A program made the translations under genes and the position numbers. The notes below the pieces were generated by a model. That model made no database searches. It was given only the letters and a program-made list of their open reading frames with translations, and was not told where the DNA came from. This document shows, in pieces, positions 31,319 to 42,448 of a stretch of DNA of 64,000 nt (position 1 is the first letter of the stretch; every line of letters starts with the position of its first letter). The DNA comes from Jackrogersella multiformis (lineage: Eukaryota; Ascomycota; Sordariomycetes; Xylariales; Hypoxylaceae): positions 1,612,001-1,676,000 of the forward strand of contig CADCXD010000002.1 in the NCBI GenBank assembly GCA_902806575.1, given 5' to 3'.

Positions 31319-33406
31319 CTAGGTACCTCCTGTTTGCTTTCCCTTCTCGCGGCGCCTGTCCTCGAGCTGATCGGTCTCCATATTCTGCATCAGCTTCTTG
31401 AGATCGGACTTGTAGGGACCCATGAGTCGGTCGTGGCACTTGTAGCAGATGCGCAAATTGCACCAGGAGCAGGTCTTGCGCGAGTTCGTATCCCGGACAC
31501 CACATGTTTGACATGCTAAGGGATAGTTCGAGTTCTTAACCGGAACCCACTTGGAATGGCGCACGAAACAGTTGTAGTGCTGCGACGAGATAGGCGCGGC
31601 TTGCCAGACTGCATCGGCTTGGGCACCGGCTTGACTAGTATTTCGGGGAAAGCGGGCGAGGGCCTCATTAACTTTGGCCGCGTGCTCCGGGGTAATCGTC
31701 TCCATCGACTCGCCGATGTCACTAAGTTTAGTTGCATCCATATCTGGCGAGACTCTACGGTAAGGCTTGCGATCGTTCGCCATCAGATTTGGCGAGATGT
31801 TGGGCTCGTTTAGCGCTGTCACCATGCTGAATAGTTCGGGCTTCTTGATCGGCTCGTTTGAGTCCGCTGGCAATGTGATAGGCATCGTGATGGTCGGAAT
31901 CGATTGCGGGTGCGGTGCAGCTCTGTGTTTCACGGCCTGTTGAGCATCGTGAGCAACGTGGGGAGAGCGCAACGAAGAATTGCTATGCGAAGGTCGTGGG
32001 AATCGCGGAAGTCCATGTGCCTGCTTTCTCAGATCGGACGAGCTGCCCTTTTTATGGACATCCATGTTTTGGTTGCTACCAGGAGTTCCGACCGGGCGAC
32101 GCGAGATTGACTTTTGCGCGGACTCCTTTGGGGAAGGCTCCGACGACGCGGCAGCTGAGCTTGGCGCATGCACAACCGTCTCGACTGAAGTCTTCGATAC
32201 ATTCGTAGGCTCCTCTGCCTGAGGTTGATCTTCAATAGGTGCGGCAGGTCTCATATTAGACTTGGTCTCAGGCTGCGCTATAGGCTCAGACTTGATCGCC
32301 TCATCCTTAGGTCCCTCGGCAACATCAGGTCCTTTGGCGGGCTCTTTGGCACTCTCGCCTCGAGTGGTAAGCTCCTTGAGCTTTGATGAAAGCTTGCGCA
32401 TCTTGTCTTCGTTTTGCGAGTCGGGTTGCTGGGTCGGTCTAATGTTTCTTCCGGGAAGTGAGGCACTTCTGGGAGGCAATGGGGAAGTAGTGTTGCTGTT
32501 ATGTGAAAGTGGTGGGGGAGGAAGAAGGTCAGAGTTGCTCGGTTGTGATGTGGATGCGGTAGAACCATGTGAACCAGCTAATTTGAGCTCGGGGACAAGA
32601 AGGCTTCGATCTGATTTGACTGACGCACGACGACGCCAGATCTCTCGCCTTGGAGGTGAGTCACCTACGATCTTCGGCGACGATGAGGGCGGGTCTCCAT
32701 TTTGAGCACCAGATCGGGATGCCGATAATGCGTCTAGAGGCCGAGCACTTAACGGCGTGTTCGGGCGAGTCGGGTCCTTCAACGGCGGTGGCGGCGGCAG
32801 ATTAGCTGATGCCATCTCGTCAGTCACCCGCGGCAGCTCATCTTGATAGGGGTTGCTCTGAAGCGCCGGCAAGGTTTTTACAAGCGACTGCTGGTTATCA
32901 TTTATTCCTTCTCGTTCTGGTGAATTCGAAGGCTCGCTATCCTTTGTGAAAATACTGCCTTGCGACGACCTTTGAACAGAATCCGACGAGGTATATGAAT
33001 ATGCCGACAGGAGACTTGATATAGAAGAAACTCGCTTCATCTTCTTCGACGTAGCAGTATCGGCGCCAGCCACCGGGGCTGGGTTTGCTGGCAGTCCTAC
33101 CGGCTTCCTCGGAATCGACCGAGTCTGTGTTTGCAAGACAGGACCTCCCATGGTATTATTGGATGGCAGCGAAGGCAGAGGCGAGTTGGTCAAGTCCGAC
33201 TTGGTGCTTGGGCTGATGCTGATGCTATTGTTGGTCTTAACACTAACACTGTCCTTCCTAGGCGGGAATGGCGAATATAGCGAAGATGGAGGGTCTCGAG
33301 AAGCCGTCCCTGGCATATCACCCCCAAAGTCTGGAGGAGGGGCTGGCAGCGCTTTTGAGAAACGCGAGCGCCCCGGTTTAGGGGCTTGGAGGGTAGTACG
33401 GTCCAT
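31319..33406 (-). CDS. Long disordered protein with C-terminal cysteine-rich (zinc-binding?) domain
   Basis: Single exon, 695 residues. Residues 1-560 are Ser/Pro-rich and disordered with short basic patches (ALPAPPPDFGG; SKKMKRVSSISSLLSAYSY; PPRREIWRRRASVKSDRSL, a conserved-looking island). Near 580 comes PYRRVSPDMDATKLSDIGES. The last 110 residues look folded: YNCFVRHSKWVPVKNSNYPL, then cysteines in the pattern C-x2-C-x10-C-x2-C-x4-C-x2-C (CQTCG...CSWCNLRICYKC), followed by a charged helix. The spacing suggests one or two zinc sites in a treble-clef or RING-like knuckle. No transmembrane segment. Found next to the Ser/Thr-rich gene in the same orientation. Function unknown; a regulatory or adaptor role is speculative. 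Confidence 0.75.
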   Translation of the reverse strand: MDRTTLQAPKPGRSRFSKALPAPPPDFGGDMPGTASRDPPSSLYSPFPPRKDSVSVKTNNSISISPSTKSDLTNSPLPSLPSNNTMGGPVLQTQTRSIPRKPVGLPANPAPVAGADTATSKKMKRVSSISSLLSAYSYTSSDSVQRSSQGSIFTKDSEPSNSPEREGINDNQQSLVKTLPALQSNPYQDELPRVTDEMASANLPPPPPLKDPTRPNTPLSARPLDALSASRSGAQNGDPPSSSPKIVGDSPPRREIWRRRASVKSDRSLLVPELKLAGSHGSTASTSQPSNSDLLPPPPLSHNSNTTSPLPPRSASLPGRNIRPTQQPDSQNEDKMRKLSSKLKELTTRGESAKEPAKGPDVAEGPKDEAIKSEPIAQPETKSNMRPAAPIEDQPQAEEPTNVSKTSVETVVHAPSSAAASSEPSPKESAQKSISRRPVGTPGSNQNMDVHKKGSSSDLRKQAHGLPRFPRPSHSNSSLRSPHVAHDAQQAVKHRAAPHPQSIPTITMPITLPADSNEPIKKPELFSMVTALNEPNISPNLMANDRKPYRRVSPDMDATKLSDIGESMETITPEHAAKVNEALARFPRNTSQAGAQADAVWQAAPISSQHYNCFVRHSKWVPVKNSNYPLACQTCGVRDTNSRKTCSWCNLRICYKCHDRLMGPYKSDLKKLMQNMETDQLEDRRREKGKQTGGT

Positions 33407-35123
33407 TACTACGTATTTATCGGCTCAACTAGGGGGTTTGATAGGAAAAGGGAGCAAGAAGAACGAAATAACATGCGTTGTGATACTAGAATGACGGAAG
33501 ATAGTCGTTCACGCTGCCTGATCATTTCGTCCGATAAGGTCGAGGAAAGAAGAGACGGGGGCCTGCAATCGAGGTTGCAGATGTAATAAGTGAATAGGTA
33601 TGGCTCGAATGGGGGTCACCCGGGTTCACCAAGCTTCTGCTGGTACCCTTGAACTGATCCTGCTCTAATACTGTATGTACGGTTTTGCCTAGGGATGACA
33701 ACACATCTGATGCAGGTACCGCGCTCGAAGGATCCACACGAGAGAATCTCGACGAGCCAAAGGGGGAAAGACTCTCTCTATATGCATGGGGTCCTTAACG
33801 TTCCTTGTAGATTCTCCTGCAAGACTTTCTGTGGAATTGACCAAGAAAAAGGGAAGCAAGGGGAATGGGACTCGGCTGCTTGGGCTAGTCGGAGAATAGC
33901 CCTAGAGTGTTGCGGGTCTACATACTACGTAGAAATTCTATGGGAGGCCTGCTCGATCTGTTACGTATTACTGGCACTGCAATGTGCGAAAATCCTCTCG
34001 CCTCCCTTCATCAACAAGGCCGAGCAGCGAATCTGCACGTCGCGTTAGCCCCTCGTGGAGATAGATCCTTGATCGGACGTTTCAGCCACAGGATCATCCC
34101 AAGAAGGGTGATCAGCTTTTGATTGATAGGACTAAGTGGGTATCCTCTGTGCGTCTTTTATTTTTATCTTTTCCAAGCAGCTGCCAAGTCAGCTTCCTGA
34201 TTTCTTGATGTTAATATTAGTATTTAGGGTTGACATCCCTAGAACCTACATTACATAGGAGAACTATTATAAAGAGAGCTCGAATAGGATAACCATGCGA
34301 GTAGATGAAAAGTCTCGAAGAGAAAAGTGATAAGGGGAGGACAGATGGAACTTGGAAGTACCTTGTCATCTCACTCGGGTACCTGCACTCGCGCATGGAG
34401 ATCTCGAAAATAGGTCTTATTTGAAAGTCTCACCATTTGGTCCGAATGGGATTCATAAGACACGCGTACCGTATTCGGAAATACAGTGTGTGAAAATTTT
34501 GCTTCAGCCACATCATTTCACTCTATTACAACTCGAACAAGTGAAGGCTGTGTCATCAGAGGCATCTACTTCCCTCTACACTATATGGGGTAGGTATACC
34601 CAATAACGCGTGGACTCCGCGGACGAAATACGCTCATTGGGCTAAGCATAGGACCGATGGCCTATGGTTCGTTGCCTTCGAGCAAGGTTAATGCCGTCTG
34701 GGGCACGAGATGAGCCAGTGGGGACAAGGATAGAAATCAATATGTAGCATTCTCGCGGCCTAGCAGCCTAGAAGACCCTATCAAAACTTCACGTGCAGGC
34801 ATCTTGGAAGTTCGGGAGAACCGGAAATTCGCCAGCAGCATTGTAGACCTGTCCGGGGTTATCCTGCAAGTTCTTCACAAATCACATCGTGAAGAACGGT
34901 GTCTTCCCTTACGTAGGTAGTACTTCCGTTCCATTGCTTCCGGACCTGGCATACCTCGCGTATCGAATGGGCCACCTCAGCTTTATCGCACGGACCATGA
35001 TCGGGTTAAACTTCTGACGTTAGAGCTCCAGAGTGTAGGAAGCTGAGGACGTCGACATTCATGCGAGGGTGTTACAGGGGGCTTCAACGGTGAATGGTCG
35101 GTAATCTTCAAGAAGCATGTGGC

Positions 35124-35146
35124 TTTTTTTTTTTTTTTTTTTTTTT
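35124..35146. repeat. Poly-T tract (23 T)
   Basis: Uninterrupted run of 23 T followed by ATAAATC. It could be a plain homopolymer, a strong Pol III-type terminator for something upstream, or the poly-A tail of a minus-strand retroposon lying to the right; no element is recognisable. Confidence 0.8.
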
Positions 35147-36011
35147 ATAAATCAGCTAGTGGCTATTAGGCCCTCGAGGGAGCACGAAGATGCTTAAAAC
35201 AAGAAACAGAATAGGTAATTCGAAATTTTATTCTCTGCCAGCTATGATGTCAATTTTGAATGATTCTTAGGGGCATGATAAACCTGGGTCGTCTTTACGG
35301 GTCCACTACACTAGGTGTAGATCAGCCATAGGGCCGTTGTATCGAGATGTCCCATATCCATGGGACAGAGGTACTTTCGTACGCTATTGATAATGATTCA
35401 TTAACGGCTAGGATAAACTGGGATAAACCCGAGAGTTTAACGACTAGGTAAGTATTAAATACTATTATTTTAATATGATCCTTTGCTAACTTAATTTGAG
35501 AAGCTGAAGTCTTCGAATATGAATTGAAAATATTAATGATATTAAGATCCTTGAACGGCCTTATGTCTTCCCTTAGGTGTGGTAAAGTTCTGTATTTACC
35601 CGAAATGATGCAGCACGAATTCCACACGCCCGGGTTTCTTTCTACACCACCTAGTATGCACCTACGTAACAGTACAATTTGCAGATTGAATTCATATCTA
35701 TCAGGTACCTCCTAAGGTACCTAATGTACGAATGCATCGCGGTAAGGCGCATAGTTAGCTCCTTTTGGGCCGTTGTCTGCCATGCAATTCGGTAGATAGA
35801 TAACGCTGCGTTTACACTACATTCCGGTGTAATATTATCGTGATAGGCGTCGTGAGTTGCATATTATAAATTAATTTGTCTTGGGTCATTTATAGGTACA
35901 GTCCTTAGGTATGCATGTACCTGGTAGGAATGAAGGGGAATTACTTACCTCAGATACGTAGGACTGGTAAGGTAGGAGGAATAGGGTTGATATTTAAACA
36001 TTTGTGTAACG

Positions 36012-36021
36012 TACCTAGGTA
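36012..36021. repeat. TACCTAGGTA palindrome
   Basis: Perfect decamer in the spacer upstream of the MFS transporter gene, about 520 bp before its ATG. Confidence 0.8.
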
Positions 36022-36537
36022 GGCTAAATTAAGTCTTCGGTAAGTACCATAGGTATCTCTCAAGTAAGCTTCTGGCAATTCGCTTGCACTTAAGCGAATA
36101 TAAAAGGTTTCCTAATAAAGGTTCTAGTCAACTACCTACTACCTACATATTTAACATCTAACAAAGACTTGACGATTTCCTCTGCTCGCCTCATTTAGAT
36201 AGACAGATAGGATGGTCGTAAGGTATCATTGCTTTTGTGAACCTGCATATTCCGTACAATCCTTCCAGTGGATTAGCAATCGACGATAACCAATCGAAGT
36301 CGCCGATTGTGTGATAGTGGAGATGCAGCACCGTTGGCTCAGGTTCTACACAATCTCCGTCTCTCGGAGGGGAACCGAAACCCCCGGTCTCTCGTTATGT
36401 TTATGTTGCGAGATGGTAAGAGAGGAGGAGGATTCAACTCCGTTATTTAGCGAAAACATACCTATCTAGGTAGGTGTTGAATTCGGAGACACATCGCCTT
36501 ATTCTGCGTATGATCATTTTTATGTGAATTCTTGGCA

Positions 36538-38512
36538 ATGCCCTCCGAAATACCGATCCACGCCGAAGGGGCGCCGTCTGCAGAGACCGCTCCTTTGCTT
36601 GGACCTGGACCGAACGCTTCCGCCGTCGGTAACGTGAATCAGGCGCGGTCCAATGGTACGTTCCCGAGCAAGAATAACTCAGTTGTCGATGCCCATGAAG
36701 CAGGGGATGTAGAAAATGGCGAGGCTGACGGCGGCGACGACAATGCCCCGAACGGTGATGTACCTAAGCTGAAAGTAAATATGAAGGCACTCTTTCCGGC
36801 CATGGCCATTGGTGTAAGTAGGCTCTCTTAACACGGCCTTTTACCATGACATGTCTTCTCCTATGTAGTAACTTTACACCCGCGAAGGGTAATGAAGCCA
36901 GACTAATAATAACAGGTCTTTCTGGTCGCCATGGATCAGACGCTAACCATCGCTACCTATGGTAGAATGGGCAGTGATCTAAAAGCGCTGAACTCGACCA
37001 GCTGGATCTCTACTTCCTATTTTCTCACCTTAACTGCCTTCCAGCCGCTGTATGGCAAGGTATCTAACATCTTCGGCCGCAAGGAATCCCTGTTGTTTGC
37101 CTACTTCGTTTTCGGTCTGGGCTGCCTGGGATGCGGCCTATCCCAGGATATCATCCAGCTCTGCGTGTCCCGCGCCGTAGCCGGGATCGGTGGCGGCGGC
37201 ATGAATGCTGTCGTCACCATCCTTCTGACTGATATCGTGTCCCTACGCGATCGCGGCGTCTGGCAGGGCTATATCAATGTCATCTTCGCCGCGGGTATGT
37301 CTTCCGGCGCGCCCATCGGCGGTCTGATAGCCGATAGCATTGGCTGGCGATGGGCATTCACGGCCCAGTTTCCTCTCTCCATGGTCGCCTGGCTTGCTGT
37401 ATACCTGGTCCTTCACCTGCCTAAGACAGACCACGCGCACTGGACCTCCAAGGTGCTACGCATCGATTTCCTAGGCGCCATGATGCTCGTCTCGGCCGCC
37501 TTCACGCTACTCTTCGGCCTCGACAACGGCAGCAACGAGGGCTGGGACAAGAAAATTACCATCATCCCACTAGCGATAACCCCAGTCCTATTCGCCCTAT
37601 TCATCCTGGTCGAAGTCAAGGTGGCCTCGGAGCCCTTCGCTCCAGGCCACATCATCCTGGACCCGCCGCTACTAGCGGCGTATATGTCCAACTTCTTCGG
37701 CGTCGCGGCGCAGATGGGCGTGCTATTCTTCATCGCGCTGTTCTTCCAGGCCGCGATGGGCCTGTCGGCCACAGAGTCCGGCCTTATGTTCATACCGAGC
37801 ACGTTCTTCGGACTCGCGGGCTCGCTGGGAGGTGGACTCCTCATGCGTCGCACGGGGAAGTACTACTGGCTCACGCTGCTCGGATACGCCCTTATGATCA
37901 TCAGCATAGCACCGATGGTGGCATTTACCGGTGTGGTAGTGAGGTCGACAACTGGCGTCATCGTGGGCCTTTGTATTCTTGCGTTTGGTGGGGGGATGTG
38001 TAAGTTTCTCCCCTTTTTCCTACCCCTATCTCGGTCTTATAAAACTAGAGATAGCCGGATAAGCTCCCTTCTCCATAATATAATAGAGCTAGGAAAAGGA
38101 GTCAAAGGAACACAGAGCTAACATGATCAACGCAGCAATCACCAGCACCCTCATCGCCGTGATCGCCAACGCGGCGCCCGGCGACACCGCGGTGGCCATC
38201 GCGTGCTCGTACCTGTTCCGCTCGCTGGGCACGACGCTCGGTATCAGCATCTCGACGGCGGTCCTGCAGCAGGTGCTACGCGTGGGGCTGGCCGCCTCGC
38301 TCGGCGACGACGACAACCGCGCCCGCGAGATCGAGGAGGGCGTCCGTCAGAGCCTCGATTACATACGCAGCCTCGAGCCGGCCGTCGCGGATATAGTGCG
38401 CACTTGCTACGCCGTCGCCGTACAGTGGGCTTTCGTTCCTGTGGTGGTGGTGGCGTTTGGTGCGCTGCTTGCCGGCGCTTTTATTAGGGAGAGGAAGCTT
38501 GAGGGTCGGTAG
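36538..38512 (+). CDS. MFS transporter, DHA2 / Vba-Fnx1-like
   Basis: Proton-coupled membrane carrier. Exons 36538-36813, 36916-37999 and 38136-38512 give 578 residues with about 14 predicted helices, the DHA2 layout. The first join makes AIGVFLVAMDQTL (motif D1-like). Motif A is GKVSNIFGRKESLL, with GIGGGGMNAVVTILLTDIV after it; motif C is AGMSSGAPIGGLIADSIG ending in WRWAF. The last join gives GGGMSITSTLIAVIAN, then SYLFRSLGTTLGISIST. The N-terminal 85 residues are hydrophilic and carry ETAPLL at 16-21, an ExxxLL acidic dileucine signal like those that send yeast Vba/fission-yeast Fnx1 carriers to the vacuole. Substrate could be basic amino acids or drugs; sequence does not decide. Start is ATG 36538. 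Confidence 0.88.
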
Positions 38513-39816
38513 GTAGGTCCGTACCTTATCAGGGAGTGAGAGTGAGAGGAGCGAGGCTAGACTGAGTTAGAGAAGGGGACGGGGGAGAGGGTGTGTGATT
38601 GTGGTGGAAAATATAAAACGGATAGTTGGCCACATCATGCAATTAACTCTAGATAGGTTGGTATTGGAGCAGATCAAGGCATCATAAGGAGATAAAATAG
38701 GTTTTTGCTTAGAGACATAACATCTAGCTCGTGTATCACAGACATCCTTGTGAGATATTCAGTAAGGGGAGTATCTGTTGCAGGATCACCTGGCCGAGTT
38801 TGACCACCGCTGCAGTAGGTTCTCAGTCTACTACAGGCAAATATCTCATAACGCTTCCGACCAACTAATCTAGATGGGAGATCGAGGTCCTGGACTCGCC
38901 TGTCGTTGGTCTTAAGTCATTTTCAAGCCCATCTCATCTGCTTACTTCTGCTTACATCCTTTGTTTTCCATGGACTCCGCTTTTAGCCCGCTGTACACCC
39001 GTCAACCTCAGACAGGGAGGTCCTATAAGTTAAGCGCCACGCCCGTATCATCTTAAAAAAGACAGGGAGTCGATTTCTTTAATAGGTAGTTATTATTCTT
39101 CGGCGTGTCTTATAATATAATGAGAAAGAAATAACGTATATATATACCAAAGATTACTTCGAGATAGGAAATTATAAGGTGCCCGTACACTTGATCATAA
39201 GGTTGAAGACAGCCTAACGAGCAACCATATCTAAGAAACATTGCTATTGAAAGAATGGTTAAAGGGACAGTGTTAGTGGACGACGATGAGCCGGAGGTCG
39301 AAAACGTTAATGTTAAAAACAACTTCAGCGTAGTTGGCTTAAACGACTGGGAAATTCAAGGGGTAGCCTTTTAATTGATATCGATAGATCTCGATGATTT
39401 CACGGATTTAAATCACGACGGCTAATTCAATTGAAAAATATGAAAATATTTACAACAATGATCGGCAACTCCAACCCTAGAAGTGAAGAGATATCGTCAT
39501 GTCGATCTCCCCGTTTGCTGGTGAGGTCCGGGTGAGGTGTTCAGACGAGGGGATATCACAGCCTTGATCATAATTAGCGGTGAATGTAATCTAACGCTTG
39601 CTTCTAGCTGTATGCCGCGAAATACTCGACCCAGTGAATACATCTGAACATTGTAGCAGAATATCGAATGGCCACGGATACCTATTTTACCTCACAAAAC
39701 CCTCGACTCGACGAAAATAAAACTTCATGTCTCAGTATTTCGTGAATAGTCACAAGCGATGTTTTATCTTCATAAAAGAAGATATTATCGTGTTACACTG
39801 ACCTACTTATCTGCCA
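38513..39816. other. 1.3-kb convergent intergenic region
   Basis: 3' flanks of the MFS gene and the NTF2-like gene. AT-rich on the right half (39060-39500). Short ORFs only. No palindrome copies and no RNA gene seen. Confidence 0.55.
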
Positions 39817-40275
39817 TCACGATGGCGCCAAATCCCGCAGCCGGCCCTTACTCGCAAGGTACGCGGCGCCGGAGTCGGCCCAGATCTCATAGCTGATTAC
39901 CTTGCGCTCGTCGTCGAACCTCAGGGCGTACGCGAAAACCTCGTCCCAGCTCTCGCCCGTGGCGACCCAGGTGAACCTCGCCGCGCCGCGCACGGCCACG
40001 CGGCCCTCCGCGGCGTCGACGACGTAGTCCGCGAAGCGCATGTCCTCGTAGCCCAGGCACGACGACACGGTCTCGAAGTACTCCCGCACGCCCTCGCGCC
40101 CGCGGAACTCGCGCCCCAGGAAGGGGGCCAGCTCTTTGAGGCCGTGCTCGTAGGCTCGGACGTCCGGGGAGGCGGAGAAGTGGCTGAGGATCTCGTCCGC
40201 TGGCTTCTTCTGCGCGAAGCTCTCGCAGAAAGCCGTGGCGGCTTGGAGGAGCTCTGCGCGTTTGTGGTGGGGCAT
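39817..40275 (-). CDS. NTF2/SnoaL-like fold protein
   Basis: Single-exon gene for 152 residues from ATG 40275 (MPHHKRAELLQAATAFCESF); upstream codons are open but start from TTG. The alpha+beta cone pattern fits the SnoaL-like part of the NTF2 superfamily: N-terminal helices, LGREFRGREGVREYFETV, FADYVVDAAEGRVAVRGAA, ESWDEVFAYALRFDDERKV and ISYEIWADSGAAYL. Members include small cyclases, isomerases and dehydratases of specialised metabolism and ligand-binding proteins of no catalytic role. Candidate pocket residues are D/E/H side chains in the sheet, but none can be assigned. Codon third positions are very GC-rich relative to the spacers. Not near other pathway genes, so no pathway is proposed. 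Confidence 0.8.
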   Translation of the reverse strand: MPHHKRAELLQAATAFCESFAQKKPADEILSHFSASPDVRAYEHGLKELAPFLGREFRGREGVREYFETVSSCLGYEDMRFADYVVDAAEGRVAVRGAARFTWVATGESWDEVFAYALRFDDERKVISYEIWADSGAAYLASKGRLRDLAPS

Positions 40276-41551
40276 ACTGTGGAAAAGGATGAGAGCAGTT
40301 GAGAGGAATAGGAACACCAGATGCAATAGTAGGTAGTAGGGAAGAAAATTAATGCTTTAAAATAGCTACCTAGGTACCTGATATCTCACATATGTGCGGG
40401 GAACTCCGACTAAGAAGATTTGTTTTCTGCGAAAGGTGGCAAGACAATCGGAATATGCAACTAGAGAGTATATGTATATATGGGATAGGCCGGATACGCT
40501 TTAGAGACGATTAAAGTCTTAAATTACCTAATTAGGTAGATTAACGTAATAACGGGGCATAGTTCTAAGTATTTGTTATTATTGTCCGCCCTAGTTACAC
40601 AGCTTTAAATATTCTACTAGAGCAGAAGTGCTATCGATATGCATACCTGGAGCTGTGAAGTTAAAATGAAAAGTGAAAGTTCGAGCGAAAGAGTATATGC
40701 AGCCCCGGTATATACGCCGCTCTGCCGGCCCGTACGGCGATCCCGATAATCCTCGTTGTAAGCGTCGACCCGGAGATCATCATATCCTCCGTTTATATCG
40801 GCCGAGGGAGACCCGCCGAAATACTGACATAGTCCATGTTACTAGCAACACTAAAAAGTAAACCATATATCTTAGTCTCATAATATACTCAACGTTGCTT
40901 CTAAGAGACGAGCCAAATCCCTCTTCGTAAGATAATTGGTTTAAATGTGATTCATACAAGATAAGTAAATTAATAACTGACGCCTACAGTTGCTAGAACG
41001 ACTATAGTATAGGTACACATTGCCGAAATAGTTAAAGAAAGGAGGATATAATAAAAGACTAATGGTAATGGCTAGGACCCATAATAGAGGTAACGTTGAA
41101 GGAAAAGAAGATAAGCTTCGCGAAGGATTATCGCGAGCGGTGGAAAATGTTGCATTTATGTTAGAAATTGGGAAAAGACACGATCCATATATTAAGTATG
41201 TTTTGGCAGGTGGTATTTCTAGTATCGAGGGGTGCGTGTTTTAGCCGTAGGTCTAACTGGAAAGGTTCATCGTAATCATCACATCTCGCGATACAACGCC
41301 GAATACATCTAAGCGCTTCATTTTGCCGACGATGCTACCATAGATCAAGGAACAACGTTGCCCGCCCGCGAGGTCTCCAACAATCTAGACTTCTAGGCGG
41401 CCGAGATGGAGACTGATATATACTTGAGCTTGAAGAGAGCAGAAAGCGCATTTAAGCGATTGCTTTACCCATCACGATCAATTCTTCACCCACAAAATAT
41501 ATTCGCAACTCTTAGCCGCCGAGTGCTCATAGCGCCGAAGATATCAACGGG
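40276..41551. other. 1.3-kb divergent spacer
   Basis: AT-rich. Palindrome at 40367-40376 extended by CCTG. A 60-codon ORF at 41062-41244 has fairly even codon use (HNRGNVEGKEDKLREGLSRA; VENVAFMLEIGKRHD) but no domain, no homologue I recognise and no neighbouring exon, so I do not call it a gene. Promoters of the NTF2-like and GH18-like genes are expected here. Confidence 0.5.
40367..40376. repeat. TACCTAGGTA palindrome
   Basis: Perfect decamer about 90 bp upstream of the NTF2-like ATG, extended on the right by CCTG. Confidence 0.8.
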
Positions 41552-42448
41552 ATGAAGGTTTACGCGCTAGCGAGAGCTCTGCTATCTACTCTCGCGCTGC
41601 AACATGTCTGCGCTGCCCCCCATGCGGCCGTATCTGGTATAAGGAGCATATACCTATTTAAAGATGTGATGAAATCGGACACCGCATCCCTGAAGACGTC
41701 CGGCTTCAACAGTGTCATCATGTTCGGCGTCGGGATCCTCGAGGACGGCGGCATCATGTACTATTCGAACACGCCGGGGAGCAGCGACGTGCTCGTCGCG
41801 TCCGGCGGCAACTACGTCGGCGGCGACGCGCTCGCCGCAAAGGTGCGCTCGCTGAAGACAGGCACCACGGGCATCAACCGGGTCGAGATCTCGATGAACG
41901 CCCAGCACGTCCGCGACCTCATGCAGAGCCCGGGACCCGGAGCCTCGACGCCGCTGTACCGGAACTTCGCGGCGCTCAAGGCCGCGTGGGGGCTCGACGC
42001 CGTCAACAACGACGACGAGTCCATATACGACGTCTCCAGCACCGTCGCCTTCGCGCAGATGCTTGCGAAGGTGGGGTACAAGTACACCATAGCGCCGTAC
42101 ACCAGCTCGAGCTTCTGGGTCTCCGTCAAGACGCAGATCAACAAAGGTCTTGCGGAACCGAACTTGATATTGGATAGGGTGTATCTGCAGTGTTATGATG
42201 GAGGAGCAGGCAATGACCCGGCGAGCTGGCAGACCACGCTGGGTATGAAGGTGGTGCCGCTCGTGTGGGTTACGAACGATTCGAAGCCGTCGCAGGGCAC
42301 CACCGCCGCGCAAGCGAAGACCAAGTTCCAAGGATGGACGGCCAAAACCACTCTAGCCGGGGGTGGGTATTGGAATGATTACGATATTGAGAAAATGGGA
42401 TTGTCGTATACGGCTTATGGAGATGTTCTGAAAACCTATTTCTCATAG
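41552..42448 (+). CDS. Secreted GH18-like glycoside hydrolase/lectin family protein
   Basis: Single exon, 298 residues with a signal peptide (MKVYALARALLSTLALQHVCA, cleavage near A21/A22). The body looks like a divergent GH18 TIM barrel: IRSIYLFKDVMKSDTASL (beta1), GFNSVIMFGVGILEDG (beta2), NRVEISMNAQ (beta3), then WGLDAVNNDDESIYD at 146-160. Family 18 uses DxxDxDxE; here the DxE end is kept as D154-D155-E156 but the earlier aspartate is N152, so catalysis is possible yet unproven. Further barrel strands are YTIAPYTSSSFW, LDRVYLQCYDGG and VVPLVWVTND. Only a few cysteines. Members act on chitin- or N-glycan-type GlcNAc linkages or merely bind them. Coding is GC-rich in the middle and near neutral at the end. 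Confidence 0.72.
   Translation: MKVYALARALLSTLALQHVCAAPHAAVSGIRSIYLFKDVMKSDTASLKTSGFNSVIMFGVGILEDGGIMYYSNTPGSSDVLVASGGNYVGGDALAAKVRSLKTGTTGINRVEISMNAQHVRDLMQSPGPGASTPLYRNFAALKAAWGLDAVNNDDESIYDVSSTVAFAQMLAKVGYKYTIAPYTSSSFWVSVKTQINKGLAEPNLILDRVYLQCYDGGAGNDPASWQTTLGMKVVPLVWVTNDSKPSQGTTAAQAKTKFQGWTAKTTLAGGGYWNDYDIEKMGLSYTAYGDVLKTYFS

Larger units (their letters stand above)
33407..36537. other. 3.1-kb gene-poor region
   Basis: Longest stretch without a supported gene. It contains a 23-base poly-T tract at 35124-35146, TACCTAGGTA at 36012-36021, a half-site array near 35704-35725 and 35890-35925, and AT-rich flanks on both sides of a more balanced block at about 34600-35120. Six-frame reading shows only short unrelated frames, no transposase or reverse transcriptase motif, and no convincing tRNA boxes. 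The last 500 bp should hold the MFS gene promoter. Confidence 0.55.

Noticed and set aside
36355..36445. Possible tRNA-like boxes (GGTTCTAC, GGATTCAAC)
   Set aside because: No A box at the right distance and no cloverleaf could be drawn; same for other B-box-like words checked in the spacers.
41062..41244. 60-codon ORF with fairly regular codons
   Set aside because: Too short, no homologue recognised, isolated in AT-rich spacer.
41654..42331. 225-codon ORF antisense to the GH18-like gene
   Set aside because: Shadow frame; the sense frame has a signal peptide and barrel motifs.
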